Source of the DNA: Oscillospiraceae bacterium
GTDB lineage: Bacteria; Bacillota; Clostridia; Oscillospirales; Acutalibacteraceae
Assembly (NCBI GenBank): GCA_003517915.1
Contig: DOZQ01000080.1
Span: forward strand, 1-9,192
DNA length: 9,192 bases
Reading direction: 5' to 3'
In this document: positions 1-6,704 of the stretch, piece after piece
Layout of the letters: each line of letters opens with the position of its first letter
How positions within the stretch are numbered: position 1 is the first letter of the stretch
The notes under the pieces: model-generated
Told to the model about the DNA's origin: nothing
Databases searched by the model: none
The model's input: only the letters and a program-made list of their open reading frames with translations
Translations under genes and position numbers: made by a program

Positions 1-1500
1 TATACCGAAACGGTTCGCGGCAAAAACGCGGATATGCTTATGGAGTATGCTAAAATGCTGGCCGCTGAAAAACCGGTCGCGGCGATTGTGGCTTTCGGCG
101 ACATGGGCACGTCCTCATCTACTACGGTGCTTACAATCGCGCTTGAAAAACTCGGTATTCCAGCAGTGTATATGACGGCGCCTCCGGGAACCGCAATCAC
201 GCAAGGCGTGGGGATTTATCGCGCCGGAAGGCTGTGCCTTTGCTCTGTGGATATAATGCAGGCATCAACCGTCGAAGAAGTCTCCGATGAGGTCGATAAA
301 AAATGGGATTACATCCTTGGCGCGCTGACCACAAACGGCGACGAGCTTATGAAGCTCGCGCATATAGATTTAAAAATGGATACGGCGGCGCCGGCGGCAG
401 ACGGACTTTTGCCGTTTATTCCTGAATACGACGCGGTAAAATCGGCGGAGCCTGGGGCATATATGGAAGAGGTTATGGACTATTTCAATGCCGAACATAT
501 CTGCGACGGTTTACCGTTAATCCCTCCGACAAAACGCAGATTTGACAAAATGATGGAGTATTGTCCGTGGGATGAAAACACAAAACTGGTGGACGCGTCC
601 GGCCCCTCCGGCAAGGAAATTACCGTAAAGGACGTTGCGGTCGCCGCAGTTATGGCGGGCTGCAAGCCTAAGGCAATGCCCGTGCTTGTCGCGGCAATGA
701 AAGCGCAGAACAGCAAGCTTTATAACTTCAATCAGTCTGTCACGACATCCCATCCCGGCGGTACGCTGTGCATTGTTTCGGGTACCATCGCGCAAGAAAT
801 AGGGATTTCAGGCAAGCAGGGCTGCCAAGGTCCCGGCTGGCCGGCGAACGCTACCATCGGCCGGGCGCTGAATCTTGTAATTATGAATGTGCTGCGCTCG
901 GTTCCGGGAGTTTGCGATCTCGACTGCATAGCCTCTCAGGCAGAATTTACCTTTTGCTTTGCCGAGGAACCCTCTGTCGCCCAGTGGAGCATGATTAACG
1001 AGGATCGTTTTGACGCTCAGACCACTACGGTTTATGTGCTAAAGGCCGAACCGCTGCACGATATTATAGATTTTCTTAGTTTGGACGGGCATGATCTGCT
1101 GGATACGATCACCCACTGCTGCACGACGCTAGGCTCGAACAACGCTTACATGCCGGGGCCGATGGTGGTTTGCCTGACGCCTGACCACGCGATGATGCTT
1201 AAAAAATCGGGCTACACAAAACGGATGATCCAGGAGCATATCCACGCCCATGCGCACCATGAGGTGCCTATGCTGCGAGGCCGCGGCTTGGTTCCCGTGC
1301 GGCCGGAGAGTTTCAAAAACCGCCACCCCATGCCTGTTACCAGATTCCCAGAGGATGTCGAAATTGTAACTATAGGCGGGCGCGGCGGGCATTCCGGCGT
1401 AATACTGCCGTGGGCGCTGCACAGCGAGGGATGTGTGGAAGCGTTAAGGCTCCCCGACGGCAGCGTAGCAAAAAGTATTGAGGATTTTAAGCGCAAATAA
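1..1500 (+). CDS. UGSC-family-like protein with large C-terminal conserved domain (5' partial)
   Basis: The frame is open from position 1, so the true start lies upstream; the first in-frame ATG (34) is probably internal. The N-terminal part (about 1-390) resembles the UGSC (seleno)protein family: a GD-x-G-x-x-S-S-T-T-V segment at 97-129 followed by LEKLGIPAVYMT. In that family, as I recall it, the motif is Sec/Cys-Gly-Ser-Cys within GD(U/C)GSCTS. Here it reads Met(103-105)-Gly-Thr-Ser, so neither redox residue is kept. The C-terminal part (about 480-1450) matches an uncharacterised family I recall beside or fused to UGSC domains: CDGLPLIPPT (502-531), an AVMAGCKP segment (about 649-672), GPGWPANATIGRAL (about 829-870), TFCFAE and a C-terminal GGRGGHSG. 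No transmembrane segment is evident. It is the first visible gene of the operon, and the FAD enzyme follows 118 bp later. The biochemical function is unknown. Family assignment is from remembered motifs, not a search. Confidence 0.72.
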   Translation, partial: YTETVRGKNADMLMEYAKMLAAEKPVAAIVAFGDMGTSSSTTVLTIALEKLGIPAVYMTAPPGTAITQGVGIYRAGRLCLCSVDIMQASTVEEVSDEVDKKWDYILGALTTNGDELMKLAHIDLKMDTAAPAADGLLPFIPEYDAVKSAEPGAYMEEVMDYFNAEHICDGLPLIPPTKRRFDKMMEYCPWDENTKLVDASGPSGKEITVKDVAVAAVMAGCKPKAMPVLVAAMKAQNSKLYNFNQSVTTSHPGGTLCIVSGTIAQEIGISGKQGCQGPGWPANATIGRALNLVIMNVLRSVPGVCDLDCIASQAEFTFCFAEEPSVAQWSMINEDRFDAQTTTVYVLKAEPLHDIIDFLSLDGHDLLDTITHCCTTLGSNNAYMPGPMVVCLTPDHAMMLKKSGYTKRMIQEHIHAHAHHEVPMLRGRGLVPVRPESFKNRHPMPVTRFPEDVEIVTIGGRGGHSGVILPWALHSEGCVEALRLPDGSVAKSIEDFKRK

Positions 1501-1556
1501 TATTACTCCGGCACTTAAAAGTCGGAAATTTGAAGTGCAAATTTGCCGGAGTAATA
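1501..1556 (+). other. Intergenic stem-loop directly after the first gene
   Basis: A perfect 13-bp inverted repeat, TATTACTCCGGCA (1501-1513) and TGCCGGAGTAATA (1544-1556), starts at the base after the stop codon. Inside it, GCACTT (1511-1516) can pair with AAGTGC (1533-1538) as an alternative. There is no T-run after the right arm, so it does not look like a classical intrinsic terminator. In this position it could protect a 3' end, direct mRNA processing, or tune expression between genes 1 and 2. The pairing is seen; the role is inferred. Confidence 0.7.
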
Positions 1557-1618
1557 GAGCAACCCTGCAAATCCACAGTTATCATTTATCAAATCTGCTT
1601 TAAGAAGGAGTTGTTAAT

Positions 1619-3148
1619 ATGTCCCAAGCCCAAAATTCCGTGGCGGAAATCTATGGCGTGTATGATTACGGCGGATATGACCAGGAGTATGAGGTCGTCG
1701 TCTGCGGCGGCGGAACTTCCGGGATTGCGGCGGCTATCGCCAGCGCCCGGGCCGGCGCGAAAACCTTGTTAATCGAAAAGTGCGGGACTGTAGGCGGCCA
1801 TTTCAATGTATCCGGCCCTCCGGGATTTACCTATGCGCACCTGTTTAACTGCAAAGGTCAGCTGGATGTGGGCGGTGTGGTGCTGGAAAGCTACAATCGG
1901 CTGTATAAACAGGGATACGCGCTTCCGCATTTGAGGCCGACGGCGCGCAAACTGGCCGGATATACCTTCTCTTACGTTGATCCCGACTGGTGGACACTTG
2001 AAATGTACGACATGCTTGAGGAATCCGGTGCCACCATGCTGCTGGATACGCTGGTTGTCGACGTTGTAAAGGACGGCGACAGGGTGACGGGCGTCGTGGT
2101 TGAGAATGTAAACGGCAGGGTCACAATTCCCGCAAAGGTAGTAATCGATTGCTCCGGCGAGGCTCATGTTTCAAAAAAGGCCGGCTGTGAAATAATTGAA
2201 CCCGACAGAGACAGCATGCAGCCGCACTCGCTGTGCTTCTCGGCGGACGGCGTGGACTGGGAGAAACTGCTTAAGTATATAAACCGGAATCCTGAGCAGT
2301 TTAGTTATGAGGAGTATACAAGCTGTAATCCCGAGCAGGTTACCAAGGAAATGGTGTACGACCTTTACCGCAAATGCGTTGACATTAAAGAGCTCGGCGA
2401 GGTCATGGGCTTTTACGAGCTGCGTGATATAGCTCTTGCAAACGGCGACTGGCATCCGAATTCCGGAGCGGGCTTTTTTCTAATGCCCAAGGAAGGCGGA
2501 AAAATACTGGCTCATTTCCAGCACTCAAACCATGTAGACCATGCGCTTCCCTCCGACGCGTGGGATATGACGCGCAGCAACATTGAGTGCCGCAAACAAA
2601 TCCGCATAGCCTGGCGGTTTTTCAAAAAATACGTTCCCGGCTTTGAAAACGCCTATATCGTTTATATGGGGACGGAGGTTCGCGTCAGGGAGGGGGCGCG
2701 CGTTATGGGCGACTATGTCTTCACAAAAGAGGATGTTCATAACGAAGCCCGCTTTGACGATGTTATCGGTTTGGACTCCACTCCGTCCGGCGTGGCGCAT
2801 ACAAACGACGTCAACACCCTTGCGAGCGCACCCGGCGTGCTAAAGAACCACGGCTCCTACGCAATCCCTTACAGGGTGCTGGTACCCAGAAAAGTTGAAA
2901 ACTTTTTTGTCGCAGGAAAGCATGTGTCCGCCGACCATGAGGCATACCTGCGATTTGTACAGCAGACAATGGTCACCGGACAAGCGGCCGGCGTCGCCGC
3001 AGCCCTTTGCGTAAAGCATGGCATAACTCCCCGCGAGATGGAAGCCGACGTCACCGAGCTTCAAAGAATTCTGCTAAGACAAGGAGCGATTCTTTCTTTA
3101 CCCGATGACGAGACGCAATTCACATTGGATACACTGGGTGAGCAATGA
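1619..3148 (+). CDS. FAD-dependent oxidoreductase (FAD_oxidored type)
   Basis: A 509-residue probable flavoenzyme. The start ATG has AAGGAG (1605-1610) 8 bases upstream. An N-terminal Rossmann FAD site is clear: the segment VVVCGGGTSG (residues 26-35) gives GxGxxG-type glycines, followed by AAAIASARAGAKTLLIEK, where Glu53 would bind the ADP ribose. A GG-H-F-N-V-S-G segment follows (59-66). Near the C-terminus, an FFVAGKHVSADHEA segment and a QTMVTGQAAGVAAALC helix form the second half of the flavin site usual in this family. I see no signal peptide, heme or iron-sulfur cysteine motif, so it is probably soluble and cytoplasmic. Its position between the UGSC-like protein and the amidase pair suggests it oxidises or reduces the pathway substrate, but substrate and electron partner cannot be read. 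Several such enzymes are annotated as fumarate-reductase-like; I do not see enough to claim that. Confidence 0.88.
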   Translation: MSQAQNSVAEIYGVYDYGGYDQEYEVVVCGGGTSGIAAAIASARAGAKTLLIEKCGTVGGHFNVSGPPGFTYAHLFNCKGQLDVGGVVLESYNRLYKQGYALPHLRPTARKLAGYTFSYVDPDWWTLEMYDMLEESGATMLLDTLVVDVVKDGDRVTGVVVENVNGRVTIPAKVVIDCSGEAHVSKKAGCEIIEPDRDSMQPHSLCFSADGVDWEKLLKYINRNPEQFSYEEYTSCNPEQVTKEMVYDLYRKCVDIKELGEVMGFYELRDIALANGDWHPNSGAGFFLMPKEGGKILAHFQHSNHVDHALPSDAWDMTRSNIECRKQIRIAWRFFKKYVPGFENAYIVYMGTEVRVREGARVMGDYVFTKEDVHNEARFDDVIGLDSTPSGVAHTNDVNTLASAPGVLKNHGSYAIPYRVLVPRKVENFFVAGKHVSADHEAYLRFVQQTMVTGQAAGVAAALCVKHGITPREMEADVTELQRILLRQGAILSLPDDETQFTLDTLGEQ

Positions 3149-3157
3149 TTTAATCGC

Positions 3158-3194
3158 GGTGGATGCAATATGATAGGTGGATGCAAATATGATA
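3158..3194 (+). repeat. Tandem 18/19-bp direct repeat between the oxidoreductase and the AtzG-like gene
   Basis: GGTGGATGCAATATGATA (3158-3175) is followed at once by GGTGGATGCAAATATGATA (3176-3194); the copies differ by one inserted A. A weaker partial echo (AGGGGGATTGATAG) continues after it. The repeat lies in the 121-bp spacer upstream of the small subunit gene. It may be a slippage duplication or a paired binding site; nothing in the sequence decides between these. Confidence 0.8.
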
Positions 3195-3241
3195 AGGGGG
3201 ATTGATAGAACCCATAAGTTTGCGTATCCAAAGCGGCATCA

Positions 3242-3262
3242 CTTAAAAATATTTTAAGGAGG
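3242..3262 (+). promoter_or_regulatory. AT-rich hairpin overlapping the ribosome site of the AtzG-like gene
   Basis: CTTAAAA (3242-3248) and TTTTAAG (3252-3258) are perfectly complementary around a three-base loop. The right arm contains the first three bases of the Shine-Dalgarno AAGGAGG (3256-3262), which sits 7 bases before the GTG start at 3270. The stem is only A-T rich apart from one G-C pair, so any occlusion would be weak. The ribosome site itself is strong. Confidence 0.4.
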
Positions 3263-3269
3263 TATTTTT

Positions 3270-3470
3270 GTGAAAAGAGTTACGCTGAGTACGGAAGAAC
3301 TGGAAAGGGCGGCGGACAAGCTCTGTTTGCCTCTGGACGAAGGCACAAAGGAGCAGGTGCGCGGGACAGTTGAAGGCTGGTTGAACGACTGCAACGAATT
3401 CTGTGAGGAAATGTCAAAACCGGAATACGATTCTCTTATGCCCGCCAGCCTCTTCTCGTGTGAATCCTAA
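3270..3470 (+). CDS. AtzG/DUF4089-like small amidase subunit
   Basis: A 66-residue acidic, soluble protein starting at GTG with a full AAGGAGG (3256-3262) 7 bases upstream, so the start is well supported. Size and pattern resemble AtzG (DUF4089), the small GatC-like partner of the amidase AtzE: an N-terminal helix ending in the L-C-L-P-L turn (residues 18-22), a second helix with V30 and W37-L38, then a proline-bearing tail ending in MPASLF (57-62), which parallels the PAPxF ending I recall for AtzG. The next gene, 34 bases on, is an amidase-signature enzyme, the arrangement expected for an AtzG-AtzE pair. Established knowledge: AtzG wraps the large subunit and is needed for stable AtzE (1-carboxybiuret hydrolase). 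Four cysteines in such a short protein are unusual. The substrate here need not be carboxybiuret. The call rests on size, pattern and context. Confidence 0.62.
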   Translation: MKRVTLSTEELERAADKLCLPLDEGTKEQVRGTVEGWLNDCNEFCEEMSKPEYDSLMPASLFSCES

Positions 3471-3504
3471 ATAGCCCGGTCATTTTGTAAAAGGAGTGGT
3501 ATTA

Positions 3505-4917
3505 ATGAATAATCTCGAATTGCGAAAACTGTCTCTTGCCGAGGCACAGGCGTTAATTTTCAATAAGAAGCTCTCTCCCGTTGATTTGCTTGAGGCTTAT
3601 TTAGAGCGGATTGAACAAACCGAAGAAACCCTGAACGCCTTTGTTGAAGTCTATGCTGACTCCGCCCGCCGCGAAGCAAAGGCAATGGAGGAAATGCAGA
3701 TGGCCAACCATTTTATTGGCCCTTTGCACGGTATTCCAATCGCTTTAAAAGACAACATAGCTCTTAAGGATTTGCGTACAACTGTCGGCAGCAGGGTATA
3801 CTCCGAGAATTTTTCCGAACAGGACGCTCCGGTCGCGGCAAAGCTCAAGTCCGCCGGTGCTGTAATTGTCGGCAAGACCCTGATGCATGAGTTCGCGTGG
3901 GGTGCCACTACCGATACGCCCGCTTACGGCGCGTCTCACAACCCGTGGGATACAAAACGCTTCTGCGCCGGCTCCAGCGGCGGCTCCGCCGCTTCGGTCG
4001 CCAGCGGAACCTCAATCGCGGCTCTCGGCACAGACACGGGCGGTTCCGTGCGTCTGCCGGCAAGTATATGCGGGCTGGTCGGCATGCGGCCCACCATCGG
4101 CCGGGTGAGCGTCGAGGGTATTACGCCGCTGTCATACACGCTGGATTCCTGCGGTCCGCTTACCCGCGATGTAAGAGACAACGCGATTATGCTAGGGGCC
4201 ATGGCCGGTTATGTACCGACCGATCCCAGCTCCGCGAAGCTGCCGACAATGGATTTCACCGAAGACCTTGACATGGGCGCAGGCAGACTGCGTATCGGTA
4301 TTTTGCCGGAGGTTCTGTTCCAGACCGATCAGCCCGACGTGGTCAAATCGGTTAAGGACGCTTTGGACATCTATCGCGAGCTCGGCGCTGAGATTGTGGA
4401 ATGCCGCATGGATAACCTCGATTTGATGCAAAAGGCATGGTACGCCGTATGCAGCATGGAAGCCAGCACAATCCACCAAAAGCACAGCCGCGAGCGGCAG
4501 ATGGATTACGGCGAGGACGTGCGGACATTGTTGCTGGCTGGCGAGTTGCTTCCCGGCACAGCCTATCTGCAGGCACAAAAATACCGCCGCTGGCTGCGCG
4601 GGCAGTTTGAAACCGCGTTCAAGAATGTTGATATGTTCTTGTTCCCCACATTGCCTGCTACGGCCGTGCCGATTGGGGAATATGATCTTATTATCAACGG
4701 CAAGGAGGAGAACATGCTCCCGCTGACATGCACCTATGTCTGTTACGCGCCTGTGACCGGTCTGCCGGCTCTCAGCGTTCCGTGCGGTCTTGACCACGAG
4801 GGTCTTCCCATCGGCATGCAGCTCCTCGGCAAAGCTTTTGCGGAATCTACGCTGTACCGTGCCGCCGCCGCGTTTGAAACAAAATTCACGCTCAAAGATA
4901 AACTGCCTTTAGTTTAA
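3505..4917 (+). CDS. Amidase-signature family hydrolase (AtzE/GatA-like)
   Basis: I place the start at ATG 3505, giving 470 residues, because AAGGAG (3491-3496) sits 8 bases upstream; an in-frame GTG at 3496 overlaps that ribosome site and is unlikely. The amidase-signature triad is intact: Lys82 in the ALKDN segment, cis-Ser157 in AGSSGGSAAS, and nucleophile Ser181 in GTDTGGSVRLPASICG. The Ser157-Ser181 spacing of 24 equals that of FAAH (217/241). Family members hydrolyse amides or carry out Gln-dependent amidation through an acyl-serine intermediate. The adjacent AtzG-like gene argues for an AtzE-type two-subunit hydrolase rather than the tRNA enzyme GatA, since no gatB is visible. It ends with the usual PALSVPCGLDHEGLPIGMQLLG segment. 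No signal peptide, so cytoplasmic. The substrate is unknown; carboxybiuret-, urea- or allophanate-like amides are possibilities by analogy only. Confidence 0.92.
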   Translation: MNNLELRKLSLAEAQALIFNKKLSPVDLLEAYLERIEQTEETLNAFVEVYADSARREAKAMEEMQMANHFIGPLHGIPIALKDNIALKDLRTTVGSRVYSENFSEQDAPVAAKLKSAGAVIVGKTLMHEFAWGATTDTPAYGASHNPWDTKRFCAGSSGGSAASVASGTSIAALGTDTGGSVRLPASICGLVGMRPTIGRVSVEGITPLSYTLDSCGPLTRDVRDNAIMLGAMAGYVPTDPSSAKLPTMDFTEDLDMGAGRLRIGILPEVLFQTDQPDVVKSVKDALDIYRELGAEIVECRMDNLDLMQKAWYAVCSMEASTIHQKHSRERQMDYGEDVRTLLLAGELLPGTAYLQAQKYRRWLRGQFETAFKNVDMFLFPTLPATAVPIGEYDLIINGKEENMLPLTCTYVCYAPVTGLPALSVPCGLDHEGLPIGMQLLGKAFAESTLYRAAAAFETKFTLKDKLPLV

Positions 4918-4945
4918 AAGAGCTAAAAAGAGGAAGGGGAAAATT

Positions 4946-6178
4946 ATGACTGCGAGAAAGGCCAACCCGAATTATCGCTGGGTTATAATGATTATAAACG
5001 TACTAATCTGCGCGCTAGCCTACGCGGGACTGACCACATGGAGCATGGCGTCCCCGAAGCTTGCGGAAACATTTAAGATTTCGGCTACTGTAGCCAGCCT
5101 TGGCTCATCGCTGTTTATGCTCGGCTACGCCGTCGGCAGCCTGGTGGAAAACGCGATTGCGATACGCAAAGGATTCCGCGCCGCCGGTATAGTCGGACTC
5201 TTGATGATGGTAATCGGCTGTTTCGGTATTCCTATAGCGCCGAACTACGCCGTTGTTCTGCTGTTCAGGTTCATGCAGGGATGGGGTATATTGTGGCTGG
5301 TAGGTGTTAACAGCACCGTCGCATGGTTCCCTGCACGCCAGCGCGGTCTGGCCTCAGGTATTGCCGGTTCAGGCAACGCGCTGGGTATGGGCTGCGGAGG
5401 TCTTTTGGCCACAGCGTTGCTGAATATTTCCGGCAGCTGGCAAGGCGCGTTCCGTGCCTTCGGCATCGTCTTGTTGGTCGGCGCCGTGATTTGGGCCGTG
5501 CTTATGCGCAATCCTCCAAAAGATCTGTATCCGGAGGATGCCATTGTCGAGACAGGTGTCACGAATGAAAAAGAGATCAATCCTTATAAAACCGTGGCGG
5601 CATGGCTGTGCGGACTCTGCCTTTTTGCCCTTGCGTGGCATCTGATCGGATTTAACACCGTCGTTGGCAGCTATGTGACTAAGCTTGGTTATTCCGATGT
5701 ACAGGCCGGCACCGTGATTCTGTTCTGCGGCTTGGTTGGCATTCCCGCGCCGGTGCTTGCTGGCTTTGCGTCCGACGCCCTGGCAAAGAGAATGTCTCCT
5801 TTGCGAGCCCGCTCTATCACACAGGCAATCTGCTTCGCGGTTGCGGCGGTTACGGTCTGCCTCTATCCGATAATGGCCTCAAGCTCCATCGGCATGGCGG
5901 TATTCGGCGCTGTATTGGTCGGCGCAGGTACTCCGGCGGTAAACGCGACGCTGGGCGCACTGCCTATGGATCTGCTCGGCAACCAGAAGGCCGCAAACAA
6001 AATGTTTGCCCTGACCTGTCTGGTAGGTCTTGGCGCCGGCGGTTTTGCGGCTCCGTTCATCGCAAACTATTCGGCGGAAAACTTCGGATTTAACACTTCT
6101 ATGATTGTGCTGGGTCTCGGCGCTGTGTTCGGCATAATCATCAGTCTGGTTCTGCCGAAATTCAAGCTTAAACACTAA
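4946..6178 (+). CDS. MFS transporter
   Basis: A 410-residue polytopic membrane protein with about 12 hydrophobic helices (roughly residues 12-33, 47-67, 79-97, 101-124, 135-158, 166-187, 217-237, 252-275, 289-308, 313-335, 352-372, 382-403). The halves are separated by a polar loop (about 188-215, NPPKDLYPEDA). MFS landmarks: a WFPARQRGLASGIAGSG segment after helix 4 (127-143), which resembles organic-anion members such as the oxalate/formate or cyanate/NimT groups, and the SDALAKRMSP loop between helices 8 and 9. The start ATG follows a purine-rich GAGGAAGGGG stretch (4930-4939), 28 bases after the amidase stop, so it is co-transcribed with the amidase. It probably imports the compound that the upstream enzymes process, though export is not excluded. 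Substrate not readable. Confidence 0.9.
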   Translation: MTARKANPNYRWVIMIINVLICALAYAGLTTWSMASPKLAETFKISATVASLGSSLFMLGYAVGSLVENAIAIRKGFRAAGIVGLLMMVIGCFGIPIAPNYAVVLLFRFMQGWGILWLVGVNSTVAWFPARQRGLASGIAGSGNALGMGCGGLLATALLNISGSWQGAFRAFGIVLLVGAVIWAVLMRNPPKDLYPEDAIVETGVTNEKEINPYKTVAAWLCGLCLFALAWHLIGFNTVVGSYVTKLGYSDVQAGTVILFCGLVGIPAPVLAGFASDALAKRMSPLRARSITQAICFAVAAVTVCLYPIMASSSIGMAVFGAVLVGAGTPAVNATLGALPMDLLGNQKAANKMFALTCLVGLGAGGFAAPFIANYSAENFGFNTSMIVLGLGAVFGIIISLVLPKFKLKH

Positions 6179-6194
6179 TAAAACACAAGTCTGC

Positions 6195-6244
6195 AAAATT
6201 TCAAAGCCCGTTCAGGCAAAAGCTTGGACGGGCTTTGAAATTTT
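6195..6244 (+). terminator. Intrinsic terminator closing the operon
   Basis: A perfect 17-bp stem: AAAATTTCAAAGCCCGT (6195-6211) and ACGGGCTTTGAAATTTT (6228-6244), with a 16-base loop. The GC core sits at the tip of an A/T-rich base, so each strand ends in a T-run and the structure can work in both directions. It begins 16 bases after the MFS stop codon. Confidence 0.85.
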
Positions 6245-6261
6245 ATCAAAACCGGAATGTA

Positions 6262-6290
6262 AAAGCTGACAGACTTGTAACGTCAGCTTT
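6262..6290. terminator. Second hairpin, possible auxiliary terminator
   Basis: AAAGCTGAC (6262-6270) and GTCAGCTTT (6282-6290) form a perfect 9-bp stem with an 11-base loop. On the minus strand it is followed by TTTTA, and on the plus strand a T-run comes 8 bases later. It may back up the main terminator, particularly against transcription arriving from the convergent kinase gene. CAGACTTGT at 6270-6278 is complementary to ACAAGTCTG at 6185-6193 before the first stem, an alternative pairing. Confidence 0.45.
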
Positions 6291-6533
6291 GTGAGAAGTT
6301 TTTATTATTTTGCCAACTATAATTTAACGCAATTTTACAAAATATGCATCTATATTCAAACCACTTGAAATGTGGCATAGGATTTTCGGAGATATTTTTT
6401 GTATGTCAAGGAGTACGACGCAGCTTTAACGGCTTAAAGTAAATATGATAACGCAGGCAGGGCTAAAATAGAAGGAATAGCGTATCTTATTGTAATTGGT
6501 TTTGACTATAAATGTTTCATATAAAATTGTTCT
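6291..6533. other. AT-rich noncoding spacer
   Basis: I see no convincing gene. There is a small perfect hairpin CTTTAA-CGGC-TTAAAG (6424-6439). TTGACT (6502-6507) resembles a -35 box, but no well-spaced -10 follows. The stretch 6380-6480, with AAGGAG-like and GCAGG-like words but no extended frame, could be the relic of a gene or repeat; I cannot identify it. Confidence 0.4.
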
Positions 6534-6595
6534 AGAATCTGTTGACATAAGCAACGGGCGCCTTATTTTTAGGTGCAAATTCTAGCTATACCTTG

Positions 6596-6650
6596 TTGTC
6601 AAAACTTGCAGTGGGGACGCCACGGCGGCGTTTTCCACTTTGTCTGACAA
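6596..6650 (+). other. Branched hairpin inside the 215-bp unit
   Basis: TTGTCA (6596-6601) pairs with TGACAA (6645-6650). Further in, AGTGG (6610-6614) pairs with CCACT (6635-6639), GGA with TTT through G-U pairs, and CGCC (6618-6621) with GGCG (6627-6630) around an ACGGC loop, with one bulged T at 6631. The G-U pairs exist only in RNA read from the plus strand, which hints at that direction if the RNA is functional. Confidence 0.5.
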
Positions 6651-6664
6651 AAATTCCGCTCAAA

Positions 6665-6704
6665 TGTATATGGCACATTAACGTCAGTCAATATGCCATA
6701 TACA
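6665..6704. other. 11-bp hairpin inside the 215-bp unit
   Basis: TGTATATGGCA (6665-6675) and TGCCATATACA (6694-6704) are perfect complements around an 18-base loop. No T-run follows on either side, so it does not look like an intrinsic terminator. Confidence 0.55.

Noticed and set aside
103..105. Selenocysteine at the UGSC position
   Set aside because: The codon is ATG, not TGA, and no in-frame TGA occurs in the gene, so it is not a selenoprotein in the visible part.
1530..1772. Plus-strand frame beginning in the 1501-1618 spacer
   Set aside because: It runs into the FAD gene in another frame and starts inside the stem-loop without a ribosome site; the product is Ser/Arg/Pro-rich and resembles no family.
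1769..2167. 132-codon minus-strand open frame within the FAD oxidoreductase
   Set aside because: Opposite a well-supported gene with no motif of its own.
4192..4797. 201-codon open frame on the minus strand inside the amidase gene
   Set aside because: It lies wholly opposite a gene with an intact catalytic triad, has no recognisable domain and no clear ribosome site; it is a shadow of the coding bias.
3505..4917. GatA subunit of the tRNA amidotransferase
   Set aside because: No gatB is present, and the neighbours are an oxidoreductase, an AtzG-like small protein and an MFS transporter, which fit a catabolic amidase better. A GatC-like partner alone does not distinguish, so phylogeny would be decisive.
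6542..6570. Promoter starting from TTGACA in the left terminal repeat
   Set aside because: TTGACA is perfect, but the position 17 bp downstream has only a poor -10 match, and the same word occurs in the other repeat arm as part of the inverted repeat.
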